From Micromonospora gifhornensis (GTDB taxonomy: Bacteria > Actinomycetota > Actinomycetes > Mycobacteriales > Micromonosporaceae), in contig NZ_BOPA01000001.1 in the NCBI RefSeq assembly GCF_016863515.1, positions 1 to 64,000 on the forward strand: a DNA stretch of 64,000 nucleotides. Direction: 5' to 3'. The notes below the pieces were generated by a model, which was not told where the DNA came from, made no database searches, and was given only the letters and a program-made list of their open reading frames with translations. Position numbers and translations under genes: made by a program. The number at the start of each line of letters is the position of its first letter. Within the stretch, counting starts at the first letter, position 1. This document shows positions 53,737-63,997 of this stretch, in pieces.

Positions 53737-54096
53737 GTGAGTACTGACTGTCTGTTCTGCCGGATCGTCGCCGGGGAGATCCCGGCCACGGTGGTCCGCG
53801 AGACCCCCACCACGCTCGCCTTCCGCGACATCGACCCGAAGGCGCCGGTGCACGTGCTGGTCATCCCGAAGGAGCACTACGCCGACGTGGCCACCCTCGG
53901 CCAGGGCGACCCGGCGCTGGCCGGTGAGGTGCTCGCCACGGCCGCCGCGGTGGCCGAGGACGAGGGGCTGCTCGGCGACGGCTTCCGGCTGATGTTCAAC
54001 ACCGGCCCCTACGGCGGCCAGGAGGTGTTCCACGTGCACGCGCACGTGCTGGGCGGTGCGCCGCTCGGACCGATGTTGGCCCGGAGCGTGGCGTGA
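53737..54096 (+). CDS. HIT domain nucleotide-binding protein
   Basis: Histidine-triad nucleotide hydrolase/transferase of 119 residues (Hint type). The zinc-like CLFCRIVAGEIP opening (about 5-16) and the triad HVHAHV (H99, H101, H103) are intact. It probably acts on nucleoside phosphoramidates. The GTG follows the -10 box directly. It is coupled to the serine hydrolase gene by GTGA. HIT next to phoH is common, though here a hydrolase gene intervenes. Confidence 0.96.
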   Translation: MSTDCLFCRIVAGEIPATVVRETPTTLAFRDIDPKAPVHVLVIPKEHYADVATLGQGDPALAGEVLATAAAVAEDEGLLGDGFRLMFNTGPYGGQEVFHVHAHVLGGAPLGPMLARSVA

Positions 54097-55481
54097 GTTC
54101 GGCCGCCGGCCGTACCGCCGCCGCCCAGCAGCTCGAACGGCTGGTGCGGCGGGTCCAGGCGCAGGCTCGGGTGCCGGCGGTCTCGGCCGCCGTGCACCGG
54201 GCCGACCGGGCGCTGTGGACGTGCACGGTCGGCGGCACCGGCAACGACACCGCGCTCGACGAACAGACCCGGTTCCGGATCGGGTCGGTGACCAAGACCT
54301 TCACCGCCGTACTGGTCATGCAGTGTCGCGACGACGGGCTGCTCGACCTCGACGATCGGTTGGACCGGCACCTCGACCTGCCGGCACACGGCGAGCTGAC
54401 CGTACGCCGGTTGCTGTCGCACACCGCGGGCCTGCAACGCGAGCCGTACGGCGACGTCTGGGACACGCTGCGGGTGCCCGACGCCGACCGGCTCGTCGCC
54501 GAGCTGGACCGGGCCGAGCGGGTGTTGCCGCCCGGCCGGCGGTTCCACTACTCCAACCTCGGCATGGCGCTGCTCGGCCGGCTGGTCGGGCAGGTACGCG
54601 CAAGCACCTGGGCCGAGGTGCTTACCGAGCGGGTGCTGACTCCGCTCGGACTGACCAGCACCACGGTTTCGCCAGGCCCCCGGGCGGCCACCGGTTACCT
54701 GGTCGACGCGTACTCCGACGAGGCGCATCCGGAGCCGCCGAGCGACTTCGGTGCCGTCGGCCCGGCCGCCCAGCTCTGGAGCACGGCCACCGACATGGCC
54801 CGTTGGGCGGCCTTCCTGGCCGACCCGGCGGCGATGGACGCGACCGGCCGGGTGCTCGGCCCGGCCACCCTGGAAGAGATGCGCTGGCCGGTCACGGTCA
54901 CCGACGAGGCGCTCTGGAACGCCGGGTTCGGCCTCGGCCTGATCCTGGTGCCGCAGGGTGACCGGGTGGTGCACGTCGGGCACGACGGCGCCATGCCCGG
55001 ATTCCTGGCCGGGGCGTACGGCCGCCGGGGCGGCGAGGGCACCCCTGCCGCCTTCGGGGCTGCCGTGCTGGGCTCCTCGGGCACCTCGGCGGAGCTGCTG
55101 GAGCTGCCGCACCGGCTGCTCGCCGCCGCCGTCGAGCACGACCCCGCCGAGATCACTCCGTGGCGACCCGGCGACCCGGCCCCCGCCCAGCTGCGTGGGC
55201 TGCTCGGCCGCTGGTGGGGCGAAGGCTTCCAGTACGTGTTCAGTTGGCGGGACGGGACCCTCCAGGCCCGGGGCGCGGACGATCCGCCGGGCAAGCCGCC
55301 GGCGGTCTTCGCGCCGCAACCGGACCGGCCGGACGTGTTCCGTACGGTCGCCGGGCGGGAGGTCGGCGAGTTGCTCCGGCTGACCCGCGACGGTGACGGG
55401 GTGGTGGTCCGGATGCACTGGGCGACATACCGGTTCACCCGGCACCAGGAGGCCTTCGACGGGTACGACTTCCGGGCCTGA
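54093..55481 (+). CDS. Serine hydrolase, beta-lactamase class C / esterase family
   Basis: A 462-residue protein of the penicillin-binding/AmpC-like fold. Catalytic S65-x-x-K68 (GSVTK), Y153-S-N155 and HVGHDG (third motif HxG, about 309-314) are present, and a C-terminal beta-rich domain (about 375-460) follows, as in many esterase-type members. No signal peptide is seen, so it is probably cytoplasmic, and antibiotic hydrolysis is unlikely. It is coupled to the HIT gene (GTGA). The physiological substrate is unknown. Confidence 0.9.
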   Translation: MSSAAGRTAAAQQLERLVRRVQAQARVPAVSAAVHRADRALWTCTVGGTGNDTALDEQTRFRIGSVTKTFTAVLVMQCRDDGLLDLDDRLDRHLDLPAHGELTVRRLLSHTAGLQREPYGDVWDTLRVPDADRLVAELDRAERVLPPGRRFHYSNLGMALLGRLVGQVRASTWAEVLTERVLTPLGLTSTTVSPGPRAATGYLVDAYSDEAHPEPPSDFGAVGPAAQLWSTATDMARWAAFLADPAAMDATGRVLGPATLEEMRWPVTVTDEALWNAGFGLGLILVPQGDRVVHVGHDGAMPGFLAGAYGRRGGEGTPAAFGAAVLGSSGTSAELLELPHRLLAAAVEHDPAEITPWRPGDPAPAQLRGLLGRWWGEGFQYVFSWRDGTLQARGADDPPGKPPAVFAPQPDRPDVFRTVAGREVGELLRLTRDGDGVVVRMHWATYRFTRHQEAFDGYDFRA

Positions 55482-55601
55482 CCCGCCCGGACAGCCGCGC
55501 CTTTTGTAGCGTTTCGTCCGCTCGTGTACGCCTGTGTCGTGCCAGCGGAATTGGGCAGCGTGTCCGCGCGGGCGACCCGATACGATGGAGGTAACGTCAG
55601 C

Positions 55602-56726
<1,125 letters not shown>

Positions 56727-56742
56727 GACCGAGGGAAGACAG

Positions 56743-57216
56743 TTGTCCATCGAGATCGCCAACGAGTCGGGTGTCGCCGTCGACACCGACGCCGTGCTGG
56801 CCGTCGCCCGGCACGCACTCGACGAGATGGGGGTCAACCCCCTCGCCGAGCTGTCCGTGCTGCTTGTCGACGTCGGCTACATGACCGAGCTGAACCATCG
56901 CTGGATGGGCGGCGACGGCCCGACCGACGTGCTCGCCTTCCCCATGGACGAGGGCAGCATCGACCACGGGCCGGGCGAGAACGCGGCCGTCGGCGGAGAG
57001 CCGGCCCTGCTCGGTGACATCGTGCTCTGCCCGGAGGTGGCGGCGAAGCAGGCGGCCACCGCGGGTCACAGCGCCGCCGACGAGCTGCACCTGCTCACCG
57101 TGCACGGCGTCCTGCACCTGCTCGGCTACGACCACGCGGAGCCGGAGGAGGAGCGGGAGATGTTCGGGCTCCAGGCCCGGTTGTTGTCGAGCTGGCGGTC
57201 GACCCGCACCCAGTGA
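56743..57216 (+). CDS. ybeY: Endoribonuclease YbeY (rRNA maturation factor)
   Basis: Zinc-dependent RNase needed for 16S rRNA 3'-end maturation and 70S quality control, 157 residues. The metal site [11 protein letters not shown] (H121, H125, H131) is intact, with [18 protein letters not shown] before it. The start is TTG at 56743, unusual but supported by GAGGGAAG 4 nt upstream and by the conserved SIEIANESG beginning. It follows phoH by 16 bp and overlaps corC at its end. Confidence 0.96.
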   Translation: MSIEIANESGVAVDTDAVLAVARHALDEMGVNPLAELSVLLVDVGYMTELNHRWMGGDGPTDVLAFPMDEGSIDHGPGENAAVGGEPALLGDIVLCPEVAAKQAATAGHSAADELHLLTVHGVLHLLGYDHAEPEEEREMFGLQARLLSSWRSTRTQ

Positions 57217-58598
57217 TGGATACCTCGCTGGCCGCGTCCGCCACCGGCCTACCCGACCTGCAACTACTCGCCTTCGCCGCCGGGCTGGTGGTGCTCGGCG
57301 GTCTCATCGCGATGACCGAGGCCGCCCTGGCCGCGGTCTCGCCGGCTCGGGCCGCCGAGCTGGCCCGGGAGGGTGCGCGGGGCGCGCCCACCCTGCAACT
57401 GGTCGCCGGTGACGTGGTCCGCCACCTCAACCTGCTGCTCCTGCTGCGGCTGCTTGCCGAGCTGACCGCCACCACGCTTGTGGCCCTGGTCGCGGTGGAC
57501 ACCTTCGGTGCGGGCTGGCGGGCGGCGCTGGTCACCGCCGGGGCGATGACCGTGGTCAGCTTCGTCGCGGTGGGTGTGGGTCCGCGCACCATCGGGCGAC
57601 AGCACGCGTACGCGGTGGCCCGGTTCGCCGCGCCGCTGGTGCGCTGGCTCGGCCGGGCACTCAACCCCCTCGCATCGCTGCTGATCCTGATCGGCAACGC
57701 GGTCACGCCGGGTCGCGGGTTCCGGGAAGGACCCTTCGCCACCCAGGTCGAGCTGCGGGAACTTGTCGACCTCGCGGAGCAGCGGGGCGTCGTCGAACAC
57801 GGCGAACGGCAGATGATCCACTCGGTCTTCGCGCTCGGTGACACCATCGCCCGCGAGGTCATGGTGCCGCGTACCGAGATGGTGTGGATCGAGTCGACCA
57901 AGACGCTGGCGCAGGCGTTGGCGCTGTTCCTGCGTTCCGGGTTCTCCCGCATCCCGGTGATCGGCGAGAGCGTCGACGACGTGCTCGGTGTGCTCTACCT
58001 CAAGGACCTCATCCGGCGTACCCAGGGTGGTGCCGCCGAGGACCGTCAGCTGCCGGTGGCCGAGCTGATGCGCCCGGCCACGTTCGTGCCGGACTCCAAG
58101 CCCGTCGACGACCTGCTGTCGGAGATGCAGGCCGCCCGCAACCATCTGGTGATCGTCGTCGACGAGTACGGCGGCACCGGCGGGCTGGTCACCATCGAGG
58201 ACATCCTGGAGGAGATCGTCGGCGAGATCACCGACGAGTACGACGTCGAGCGTCCGCCGATCGAGCAACTGCCCGACGGCGCGGTGCGGGTCACCGCCCG
58301 ACTGCCGGTCGAGGATCTCGGCGAACTGTTCGACACCGAGTTGCCGCACGACGAGGTGGAAACCGTCGGCGGCCTGCTCGCCCAGTGCCTCGGCCGGGTG
58401 CCGATCCCCGGAGCGGAGGTCGAGGTGGCCGGGCTGCAGCTGCTCGCCGAGGGCACCACCGGCCGACGCAACCGGATCGACACGGTGCTGGTGCGCCGGG
58501 TCGAGCCGACCGACACCCAGGACAACCCGGGCGGTGGGCCGACCGCCTCCCGGGGCGACACCGATCGATCAGAGGAGAGGCAACCCGCCGATGCCTGA
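57213..58598 (+). CDS. Hemolysin/CorC family CBS-domain membrane protein
   Basis: A 461-residue protein. The DUF21 membrane domain (about 10-180, four hydrophobic segments) is followed by a CBS pair (about 210-335; [36 protein letters not shown]) and a CorC_HlyC domain (about 350-435). It is likely linked to Mg/Co or divalent-cation transport; the haemolysin label is historical. The start is GTG at 57213 or ATG at 57216 within the TGATG junction with ybeY. The stop overlaps the next ATG by 8 nt. Confidence 0.93.
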   Translation: MMDTSLAASATGLPDLQLLAFAAGLVVLGGLIAMTEAALAAVSPARAAELAREGARGAPTLQLVAGDVVRHLNLLLLLRLLAELTATTLVALVAVDTFGAGWRAALVTAGAMTVVSFVAVGVGPRTIGRQHAYAVARFAAPLVRWLGRALNPLASLLILIGNAVTPGRGFREGPFATQVELRELVDLAEQRGVVEHGERQMIHSVFALGDTIAREVMVPRTEMVWIESTKTLAQALALFLRSGFSRIPVIGESVDDVLGVLYLKDLIRRTQGGAAEDRQLPVAELMRPATFVPDSKPVDDLLSEMQAARNHLVIVVDEYGGTGGLVTIEDILEEIVGEITDEYDVERPPIEQLPDGAVRVTARLPVEDLGELFDTELPHDEVETVGGLLAQCLGRVPIPGAEVEVAGLQLLAEGTTGRRNRIDTVLVRRVEPTDTQDNPGGGPTASRGDTDRSEERQPADA

Positions 58599-58968
58599 GT
58601 CACCTGCCGTACCAGCCGCCGTACCCGCCGGCTCCGAGCTCAGCGCCGAGGACGGCAAGCTGGTCATCCTGGCCCGGGGAGCCCGGGGTCGGGTGGGTGC
58701 CGTGGAGGGCGCCGCGGTCCGCGACCAGGACGGTCGGACGTACGCGGCGGCCAGCGTGTCGCTGCCCTCGTTGACGATCACCGCGTTGCAGTTGGCGGTC
58801 GCCTCGGCGGCGGCGGCCGGCGCCACCCGGTTGGAGGCCGCTGCCGTGGTCACCGAGGCATCCACTCTCGACGGTGCGGGGTACGCGGCCGTCCGCGACC
58901 TGGCCGCCGATGCGCCGGTGCACGTGGCCGCGCCGGACGGCACGGTGCTCGGCACGGTGACCGAGTGA
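58591..58968 (+). CDS. Cytidine-deaminase-like protein lacking catalytic residues
   Basis: A 125-residue protein at the position where a cytidine deaminase (cdd) gene lies in many bacteria, between corC and era. The fold can be traced (AAVRDQDGRTYAAASVSLPS, LTITALQLAVASAAAAGA), but the zinc-binding Cys/His-Ala-Glu motif is TAL here, and no PCxxC is present. It is therefore probably not an active deaminase and may be structural or regulatory. AGAGGAGAGG lies 10 nt before the ATG at 58591, and the gene overlaps both neighbours, so it is real. Confidence 0.85.
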   Translation: MPESPAVPAAVPAGSELSAEDGKLVILARGARGRVGAVEGAAVRDQDGRTYAAASVSLPSLTITALQLAVASAAAAGATRLEAAAVVTEASTLDGAGYAAVRDLAADAPVHVAAPDGTVLGTVTE

Positions 58969-59864
58969 GCGCCGAGCCGACGCCGCGCGCCTACCGGGCG
59001 GGCTTCGCCTGCTTCGTCGGTCGACCCAACGCCGGCAAGTCCACGCTCACCAACGCGATCGTCGGGCAGAAGATCGCCATCACCTCGAACAAGCCGCAGA
59101 CCACCCGGCACATCATCCGGGCGGTGCTGCACCGGCCGGACTCGCAGCTCGTGCTCGTGGACACGCCGGGTCTGCACCGGCCGCGCACCCTGCTCGGCGA
59201 GCGGCTCAACGACCTGGTCCGGCAGACCTGGAGCGAGGTCGACGTGATCGGCCTGTGCATCCCCGCCGACGAGCCGATCGGCCGTGGCGACCGGTTCATC
59301 ACCGGCGAGCTGGCCGAGTTGAAGGCGACAGTGCTGGCGGTGGTCACCAAGACCGACCTGGTGGACAAGAAGCGGCTGGCCGAGCAGCTGCTCGCCGTCA
59401 GCGAGCTGGGCGAGTTCGCCGAGGTGGTACCGGTCAGCGCGGTCGCCGGCCACCAGGTGGACACGCTCGTCGAGGTGATGACGCGGTACCTGCCCGAGTC
59501 TCCGCAGCTCTATCCCGACGACATGCTCACCGACGACCCGGAGCAGGTGCTTGTCGCGGAGCTGGTCCGGGAGGCCGCCCTGGAGGGTGTCCGGGACGAG
59601 CTGCCGCACTCCATCGCGGTGGTGGTCGAGGAGATGATCCCCGAGGGACAGCTGACGAAGATCTACGCCGATCTGTACGTCGAGCGGCCCAGCCAGAAGG
59701 CGATCGTCATCGGGCACCGGGGCAGCCGGCTCAAGGCGGTGGGCACCGCGGCCCGGCGGCAGATCGAGGAGCTGCTGGGCACCCGGGTCTACCTCGACCT
59801 GCATGTGCGGGTGGCCAAGGACTGGCAACGCGACCCCAAGCAGCTGCGCAAACTCGGCTTCTGA
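58965..59864 (+). CDS. era: GTPase Era
   Basis: GTPase that binds 16S rRNA near its 3' end during 30S assembly, 299 residues. G1 GRPNAGKS at 19-26, DTPGLH, TKTD, and a C-terminal KH domain with GHRGSRLKAVGTAAR are complete. The GTG overlaps the upstream stop as GTGA. In many actinobacteria recO and uppS follow directly; here an acyltransferase and a DUF4097 gene lie between. Confidence 0.98.
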   Translation: MSAEPTPRAYRAGFACFVGRPNAGKSTLTNAIVGQKIAITSNKPQTTRHIIRAVLHRPDSQLVLVDTPGLHRPRTLLGERLNDLVRQTWSEVDVIGLCIPADEPIGRGDRFITGELAELKATVLAVVTKTDLVDKKRLAEQLLAVSELGEFAEVVPVSAVAGHQVDTLVEVMTRYLPESPQLYPDDMLTDDPEQVLVAELVREAALEGVRDELPHSIAVVVEEMIPEGQLTKIYADLYVERPSQKAIVIGHRGSRLKAVGTAARRQIEELLGTRVYLDLHVRVAKDWQRDPKQLRKLGF

Positions 59865-60023
59865 CAGCGCCGGTAATCCGGACTTCTCGCGTCGCATCTG
59901 GCTGATCGGTACCGGTCAGGCATATGGGAAGGTTCACTATCTGGCCGGGCCTCTGGGCGTTTCCGCCGCCCACCCCGGAGGGTAGAGAGACGTACCTATG
60001 CCCCCGGATACAGATGCAGGCTG

Positions 60024-61193
60024 ATGCGAAATCGATACCTGGACCTGCTGCGCTTCCTGGCCATCGTGCGAGTCGTCGTCTACCACGTCACCGGTTGGGC
60101 GTCGCTGACCCTGCTGTTCCCGGCGATGTCGGTGATGTTCGCCCTGGCCGGGTCGCTGATGGCGACCTCGCTGCACAGGTCCGGCCCCACCGCGGTCGGC
60201 CGTCGGCTGCGTCGACTGCTGCCGTCGCTGTGGGTGGTGGCCGCGATCTTCGTACCGGCGATGCTGCTGACCGGGTTGCCGCTGACGCCGAAGGTGCTGC
60301 TCTGGCTCTTCCCGGTCGCCGATCCACCGGCGAACTACTGGGGCGCGTTGGCGCTGAGCCCGATCTGGTACCTGCGGGACTACCTGTGGTTCGTGCTCGC
60401 CTCACCGGTCGCGCTCTGGCTGTTCCGGCGTTATCCACTGCCCACCCTGCTCGCCCCGTACTGCCTGCTGTTGGCGATCGAGTTGGGCATCTACCCCAAC
60501 GCCCCCGGCGTGCTGCGGGAGTTCGGGCTCTACTTCGGTGCGTGGCTGCTCGGCTTCGCCCACCAGGCGGGGATGCTGCGCCGCCTGGCGAACCGGGTGC
60601 TGGTGCCGACCGTGCTCGCCCTCGCGGTGACCGGCGGTGCCTGGCTGCTGGCCCACCCCGGGCCGCGCGGCTACGACCTGAACGACAACCCGCTCGGCAA
60701 CGCCCTCTGGTCAGCTGCGTTCATCCTGGTGGCGCTGGGCCGGGCCCCGTCGAGTGCGAACTGGGTGGACCGTAACCCGGTCTTCGGTCGCGCGGTCACC
60801 GTGCTGAACCGCCGGGCGTTGACCGTCTACCTGTGGCACATGGCGTTCGTGGTGGCGCTCACCCCGCTGGTGGACGTGTTCGGCTGGTCGCATCAGGACC
60901 TGCTGGGCCTGGCGATCCGGGTGATCCTGGTCTTCCTGCTGGTGGGGGTGGTCACCGCACTCGTCGGCTGGGTCGAGGACGTCGCGGCGGGGCGCCCGCC
61001 CGAGTTGATCCCCGGCGGACGCCACCACGCCGTGCCGGCCGCCCGCGGGCACGCGGAACCCCGCCGCGGTGTCGCGCCCGATCGGGCCGCCGAGCCCGGC
61101 GAGATGGCCGTACCGGGTCAGCGTGACCGGTCGGCCGAGCCTCGGGAGGACGCCGTGTCGGGTCGGCGGGGCCGGGACATCACCGGGTCATGA
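60024..61193 (+). CDS. Acyltransferase 3 family membrane protein
   Basis: A 389-residue polytopic membrane protein with about ten hydrophobic segments. RNRYLDLLRFLAIVRVVVYH carries the conserved Arg and His of acyltransferase_3 proteins, which acylate sugars or other surface molecules. A highly charged, Pro/Arg-rich cytoplasmic tail (about 320-389) is unusual. ATG at 60024 begins the conserved region, and the ribosome binding site is weak. It ends in a 14-bp overlap with the convergent DUF4097 gene. The 159 bp upstream hold no recognised signal. Confidence 0.9.
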   Translation: MRNRYLDLLRFLAIVRVVVYHVTGWASLTLLFPAMSVMFALAGSLMATSLHRSGPTAVGRRLRRLLPSLWVVAAIFVPAMLLTGLPLTPKVLLWLFPVADPPANYWGALALSPIWYLRDYLWFVLASPVALWLFRRYPLPTLLAPYCLLLAIELGIYPNAPGVLREFGLYFGAWLLGFAHQAGMLRRLANRVLVPTVLALAVTGGAWLLAHPGPRGYDLNDNPLGNALWSAAFILVALGRAPSSANWVDRNPVFGRAVTVLNRRALTVYLWHMAFVVALTPLVDVFGWSHQDLLGLAIRVILVFLLVGVVTALVGWVEDVAAGRPPELIPGGRHHAVPAARGHAEPRRGVAPDRAAEPGEMAVPGQRDRSAEPREDAVSGRRGRDITGS

Positions 61194-61998
61194 GGGAGAT
61201 GTCGCCGCTGCCCGTCCGCACGTCGAGCACCAGAGCGGCGGCCGGGTCGTTCGGTACGCTCACGTCGACCGAACCGGAACCGGCCTCGGACCGGATCTGG
61301 TAGCTGCCGGCGGGTACCCGCAGCTCGACGTTGCCGCTCGACGCGTGCGCGCGGGCCGAGGCGGGCACGTCCAGCTCGACCGTCACGTTGCCCGACGAGG
61401 CCTGTGCGTCCACCTCCCCGCGCAGCCGGGTGGCGGTGATGTCTCCGGAGCCGGTCCGCAGCACCACGGTGGACGTCAGGTCGTACACCTCGATCTCGCC
61501 GGAGCCGCTCTCCACCCGGACCGGGCCGGCGGCACCGACCACCCGGACGTCGCCCGAACCGACAGTCACCTCGACCTGTCCCACCCAGCTCAGGTCGATG
61601 TTGCCCGAACCGGTCCTGCCCTCGACCCGGACCCCCTCGCCCGCGACCACCTCGTAGGAGACGCTGCACCGGCGTCCGCACGAGGTGTCCAGCACCAGTT
61701 CGGTGCCCTTGATCTCGTACGTGATGCCCGGCTCGTCACCCTGGTAGCGGACCACCCGCTTGATGCGGATCCGGTCCGGTTCGCCGTCGGCGCGGACCAC
61801 CACGTCACCGGCACCCGGCAGCAGGCGGATGCTGCTGATCTTGGCTTCCTCGGTGGTGTCGAAGTCGAGCCGACGGAAGGAGAGGTTGTTGCAGCCGGCC
61901 AGGACGGTCAGGGCGATCGCCGCGGCGATCGCCGTGCCGACCCGACGGACCGGGGTACGCCGAGCAGGTCGAGGGGGAGTGGTCGGGTGTGCAGCCAT
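61180..61998 (-). CDS. DUF4097 beta-strand-repeat lipoprotein
   Basis: A 272-residue lipoprotein: basic N-terminus, hydrophobic stretch and the lipobox LTVLAGC (Cys at about 36), then a right-handed beta-helix-like repeat region in which VRVEGRTGSGNID, VTVGSGDVRV, VESGSGEIEV, RTGSGDITA and ASSGNV recur. Two further Cys (DTSCGRRCSVSY) may pair. Probably an envelope protein of unknown function. The ATG at 61998 is chosen because TAGCGT ends 7 nt upstream. Its end overlaps the convergent acyltransferase gene. Confidence 0.92.
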   Translation of the reverse strand: MAAHPTTPPRPARRTPVRRVGTAIAAAIALTVLAGCNNLSFRRLDFDTTEEAKISSIRLLPGAGDVVVRADGEPDRIRIKRVVRYQGDEPGITYEIKGTELVLDTSCGRRCSVSYEVVAGEGVRVEGRTGSGNIDLSWVGQVEVTVGSGDVRVVGAAGPVRVESGSGEIEVYDLTSTVVLRTGSGDITATRLRGEVDAQASSGNVTVELDVPASARAHASSGNVELRVPAGSYQIRSEAGSGSVDVSVPNDPAAALVLDVRTGSGDISLMTR

Positions 61999-62005
61999 GC
62001 CGAGC

Positions 62006-62011
62006 ACGCTA
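62006..62011 (-). promoter_or_regulatory. -10 box (TAGCGT) for leaderless DUF4097 transcript
   Basis: Read on the minus strand, TAGCGT ends 7 nt before the ATG at 61998 with no ribosome binding site. Confidence 0.5.
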
Positions 62012-62112
62012 ACGCCGGTGCTGGTGGGGGCACATCCGGGTCAGCGGCCCCCGATACCCGGAGCGGACCCTGAAATCCGACCCGGGGTGCCGACGGGTGT
62101 CCGGCCGGGAGG

Positions 62113-62118
62113 GACAAT
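62113..62118 (+). promoter_or_regulatory. -10 box (GACAAT) for recO transcript
   Basis: GACAAT ends 6 nt before the recO ATG at 62125, the same hexamer and spacing as before the photolyase gene. A GGAGGG lies 12 nt before the ATG and would be lost from a leaderless mRNA, so both modes are possible. Confidence 0.35.
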
Positions 62119-62124
62119 GACGCG

Positions 62125-62937
62125 ATGGCCGGATACCGCCGACAGCTCTACCGCGACGACGCGGTGGTGTTGCGCGTACAGAAGCTCGGCGAGTCCGACC
62201 GGATCGTCACCCTGCTCACCCGGCGGCACGGCCGGCTGCGGGCGGTGGCCCGAGGCGTACGCCGGACGACCTCCAAGTTCGGTGCCCGGTTGGAGCCGTT
62301 CGGCCACGTCGACCTGCAACTCGCCGGTGACCCCAAGGGGGAGTTGGGCAGTTCCCTGCACACGGTCAGCCAGGTCGAGGGGATCGACCTGTACGGCAAG
62401 CGGTTCCTCGGCGACTATCCCCGCTACACGGCGGCCAGCGCGATCGCCGAGACCGCCGAGCGGCTCACTCCGGTGGAGCGGGAACCGTCGTTGCGGCTGT
62501 TCCAACTCACCCTGGGCGCGCTGCGGGCCCTCGCCCAGGGAGAACACGCCATCACCCTGGTGCTCGACGCGTACCTGCTGCGGGGCATGGCCCTGGCCGG
62601 CTGGGCGCCCGCATTGACCGCCTGCGCCGTCTGCGGCACCCCCGGCCGGCACCGGGCCTTCTCGGTGCCCGCCGGAGGCGCGGTCTGCCCGGACTGCCGT
62701 CCCCCGGGTGCCGCTCATCCCGCCCCGGCCACCATCGACCTGATGTCCGCGCTTGTCGGCGGAGACTGGCGGGTCGCCAACGCCACCGACACCGGGGTAC
62801 GCCGGGAGTGCAGCGGGCTCGTCGCGGCGCACCTGCAGTGGCATCTGGAGCGCACGCTACGCTCGCTGCCGCTGGTCGATCGGGGTGGCCCGGCGACCAC
62901 AGCGGTCCCAGAGCGTGAACAGGGGAGAGCCGAGTGA
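62125..62937 (+). CDS. recO: DNA repair protein RecO
   Basis: Recombination mediator that helps RecA replace SSB on single-stranded DNA, 270 residues. The N-terminal OB fold (about 1-80) has [24 protein letters not shown], and a C4 zinc finger is seen as CAVCGTPGR...CPDC (about 171-192). It is complete. The stop overlaps uppS as GTGA, so the pair is cotranscribed. Confidence 0.96.
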   Translation: MAGYRRQLYRDDAVVLRVQKLGESDRIVTLLTRRHGRLRAVARGVRRTTSKFGARLEPFGHVDLQLAGDPKGELGSSLHTVSQVEGIDLYGKRFLGDYPRYTAASAIAETAERLTPVEREPSLRLFQLTLGALRALAQGEHAITLVLDAYLLRGMALAGWAPALTACAVCGTPGRHRAFSVPAGGAVCPDCRPPGAAHPAPATIDLMSALVGGDWRVANATDTGVRRECSGLVAAHLQWHLERTLRSLPLVDRGGPATTAVPEREQGRAE

Positions 62938-63746
62938 TCCGATCCACCAGGGCCGGCCGGCGCGAGCCGGTGCCGCCGACCCCGCACCCGTCGGGTGCCC
63001 GGCCGCCGGCGCTGCCGCCGGGGGCGGTGCCCAAGCACGTCGCCGTGGTGATGGACGGCAACGGCCGCTGGGCCAAGGAGCGGGGGCTGCCCCGCACCAA
63101 GGGACACGAGGCGGGGGAGTTCTCGCTCTTCGACACCGTCGAGGGGGCCATCGAGATGGGCATCCCCTACCTGTCGGCGTACGCCTTCTCCACCGAGAAC
63201 TGGCGGCGCTCGCCGGACGAGGTCCGGTTCCTGATGGGCTTCAACCGTGACGTCATCCGTCGACGCCGGGACCAGCTGATCGACCTCGGGGTGCGGGTGG
63301 TCTGGTCGGGTCGGGCCGGGCGGCTGTGGAAGAGCGTGATCAGCGAGTTGCAGACCGCCGAGGAGATGTCCCGGGGCAACTCGACGCTGACCCTGCAGTT
63401 CTGCGTCAACTACGGCGGGCAGGCGGAGATCGCCGACGCCGCCGCCGCGATCGCCCGGGAGGTGGCCGCCGGCCGGCTCGACCCGGCGAAGGTGACCGAG
63501 AAGACCGTCGCCCGCTACCTCTACCACCCCGAGGTGCCCGAGGTGGACCTGTTCCTGCGGCCCTCCGGTGAGCAGCGCACCTCGAACTTCATGCTCTGGC
63601 AGAGCGCGTACGCCGAACTGGTCTTCCTGGACACGCTCTGGCCGGACTTCGACCGCCGCCACCTCTGGTACGCCTGCGAGCTGTACGCGCAGCGGGACCG
63701 CCGCTTCGGTGGCGCGCTACCCAACCCGGTGGCACCGACCACCTGA
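62934..63746 (+). CDS. uppS: Isoprenyl transferase (undecaprenyl diphosphate synthase family)
   Basis: Cis-prenyltransferase making polyprenyl diphosphate for cell wall synthesis, 270 residues. The catalytic Asp is D41 in [24 protein letters not shown] and [11 protein letters not shown] are diagnostic. A ~30-residue basic/Pro-rich extension precedes the core. The GTG start overlaps the recO stop. Product chain length (decaprenyl or undecaprenyl) cannot be told from sequence. Confidence 0.97.
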   Translation: MIRSTRAGRREPVPPTPHPSGARPPALPPGAVPKHVAVVMDGNGRWAKERGLPRTKGHEAGEFSLFDTVEGAIEMGIPYLSAYAFSTENWRRSPDEVRFLMGFNRDVIRRRRDQLIDLGVRVVWSGRAGRLWKSVISELQTAEEMSRGNSTLTLQFCVNYGGQAEIADAAAAIAREVAAGRLDPAKVTEKTVARYLYHPEVPEVDLFLRPSGEQRTSNFMLWQSAYAELVFLDTLWPDFDRRHLWYACELYAQRDRRFGGALPNPVAPTT

Positions 63747-63811
63747 ACGCATAGTGTCCGCCCGGAGTGGGTACCACCGCTGGCAGCAGCCACTGACGGA
63801 GGTGAAACCAC

Positions 63812-63997
63812 ATGATCCGCAAGCGCGTTGCCCAGTGGGCGGTGATGGCCGTGGCGGTTCCGTTGGCGGCAGCGGGTGCTCGCCGGCTCAGTCACACGCT
63901 GGAGTCGCGGCGCGGCCCGTCCGGGGCCAGCCGCATGCTCACCCGGGGAGCCGACCTGCTGCGCCCCCAGAAGGCCCGGCGTCGCCGCTTCTTCTGA
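63812..63997 (+). CDS. Small basic membrane-associated protein, hypothetical
   Basis: A 61-residue protein: a short hydrophobic stretch (about 8-22, QWAVMAVAVPLAAAG) between basic ends, and a C-terminal Arg-rich QKARRRRFF tail. Codons are strongly GC3-biased, and GGAGGTGA lies 6 nt before the ATG, so it is a real gene. I do not recognise a family. It starts 65 bp after uppS and may be cotranscribed. Confidence 0.75.
   Translation: MIRKRVAQWAVMAVAVPLAAAGARRLSHTLESRRGPSGASRMLTRGADLLRPQKARRRRFF

Noticed and set aside
61180..61193. The 14-bp overlap of the convergent acyltransferase and DUF4097 genes as a regulatory device
   Set aside because: Short 3' overlaps between convergent genes are common in compact high-GC genomes and nothing further supports a function.
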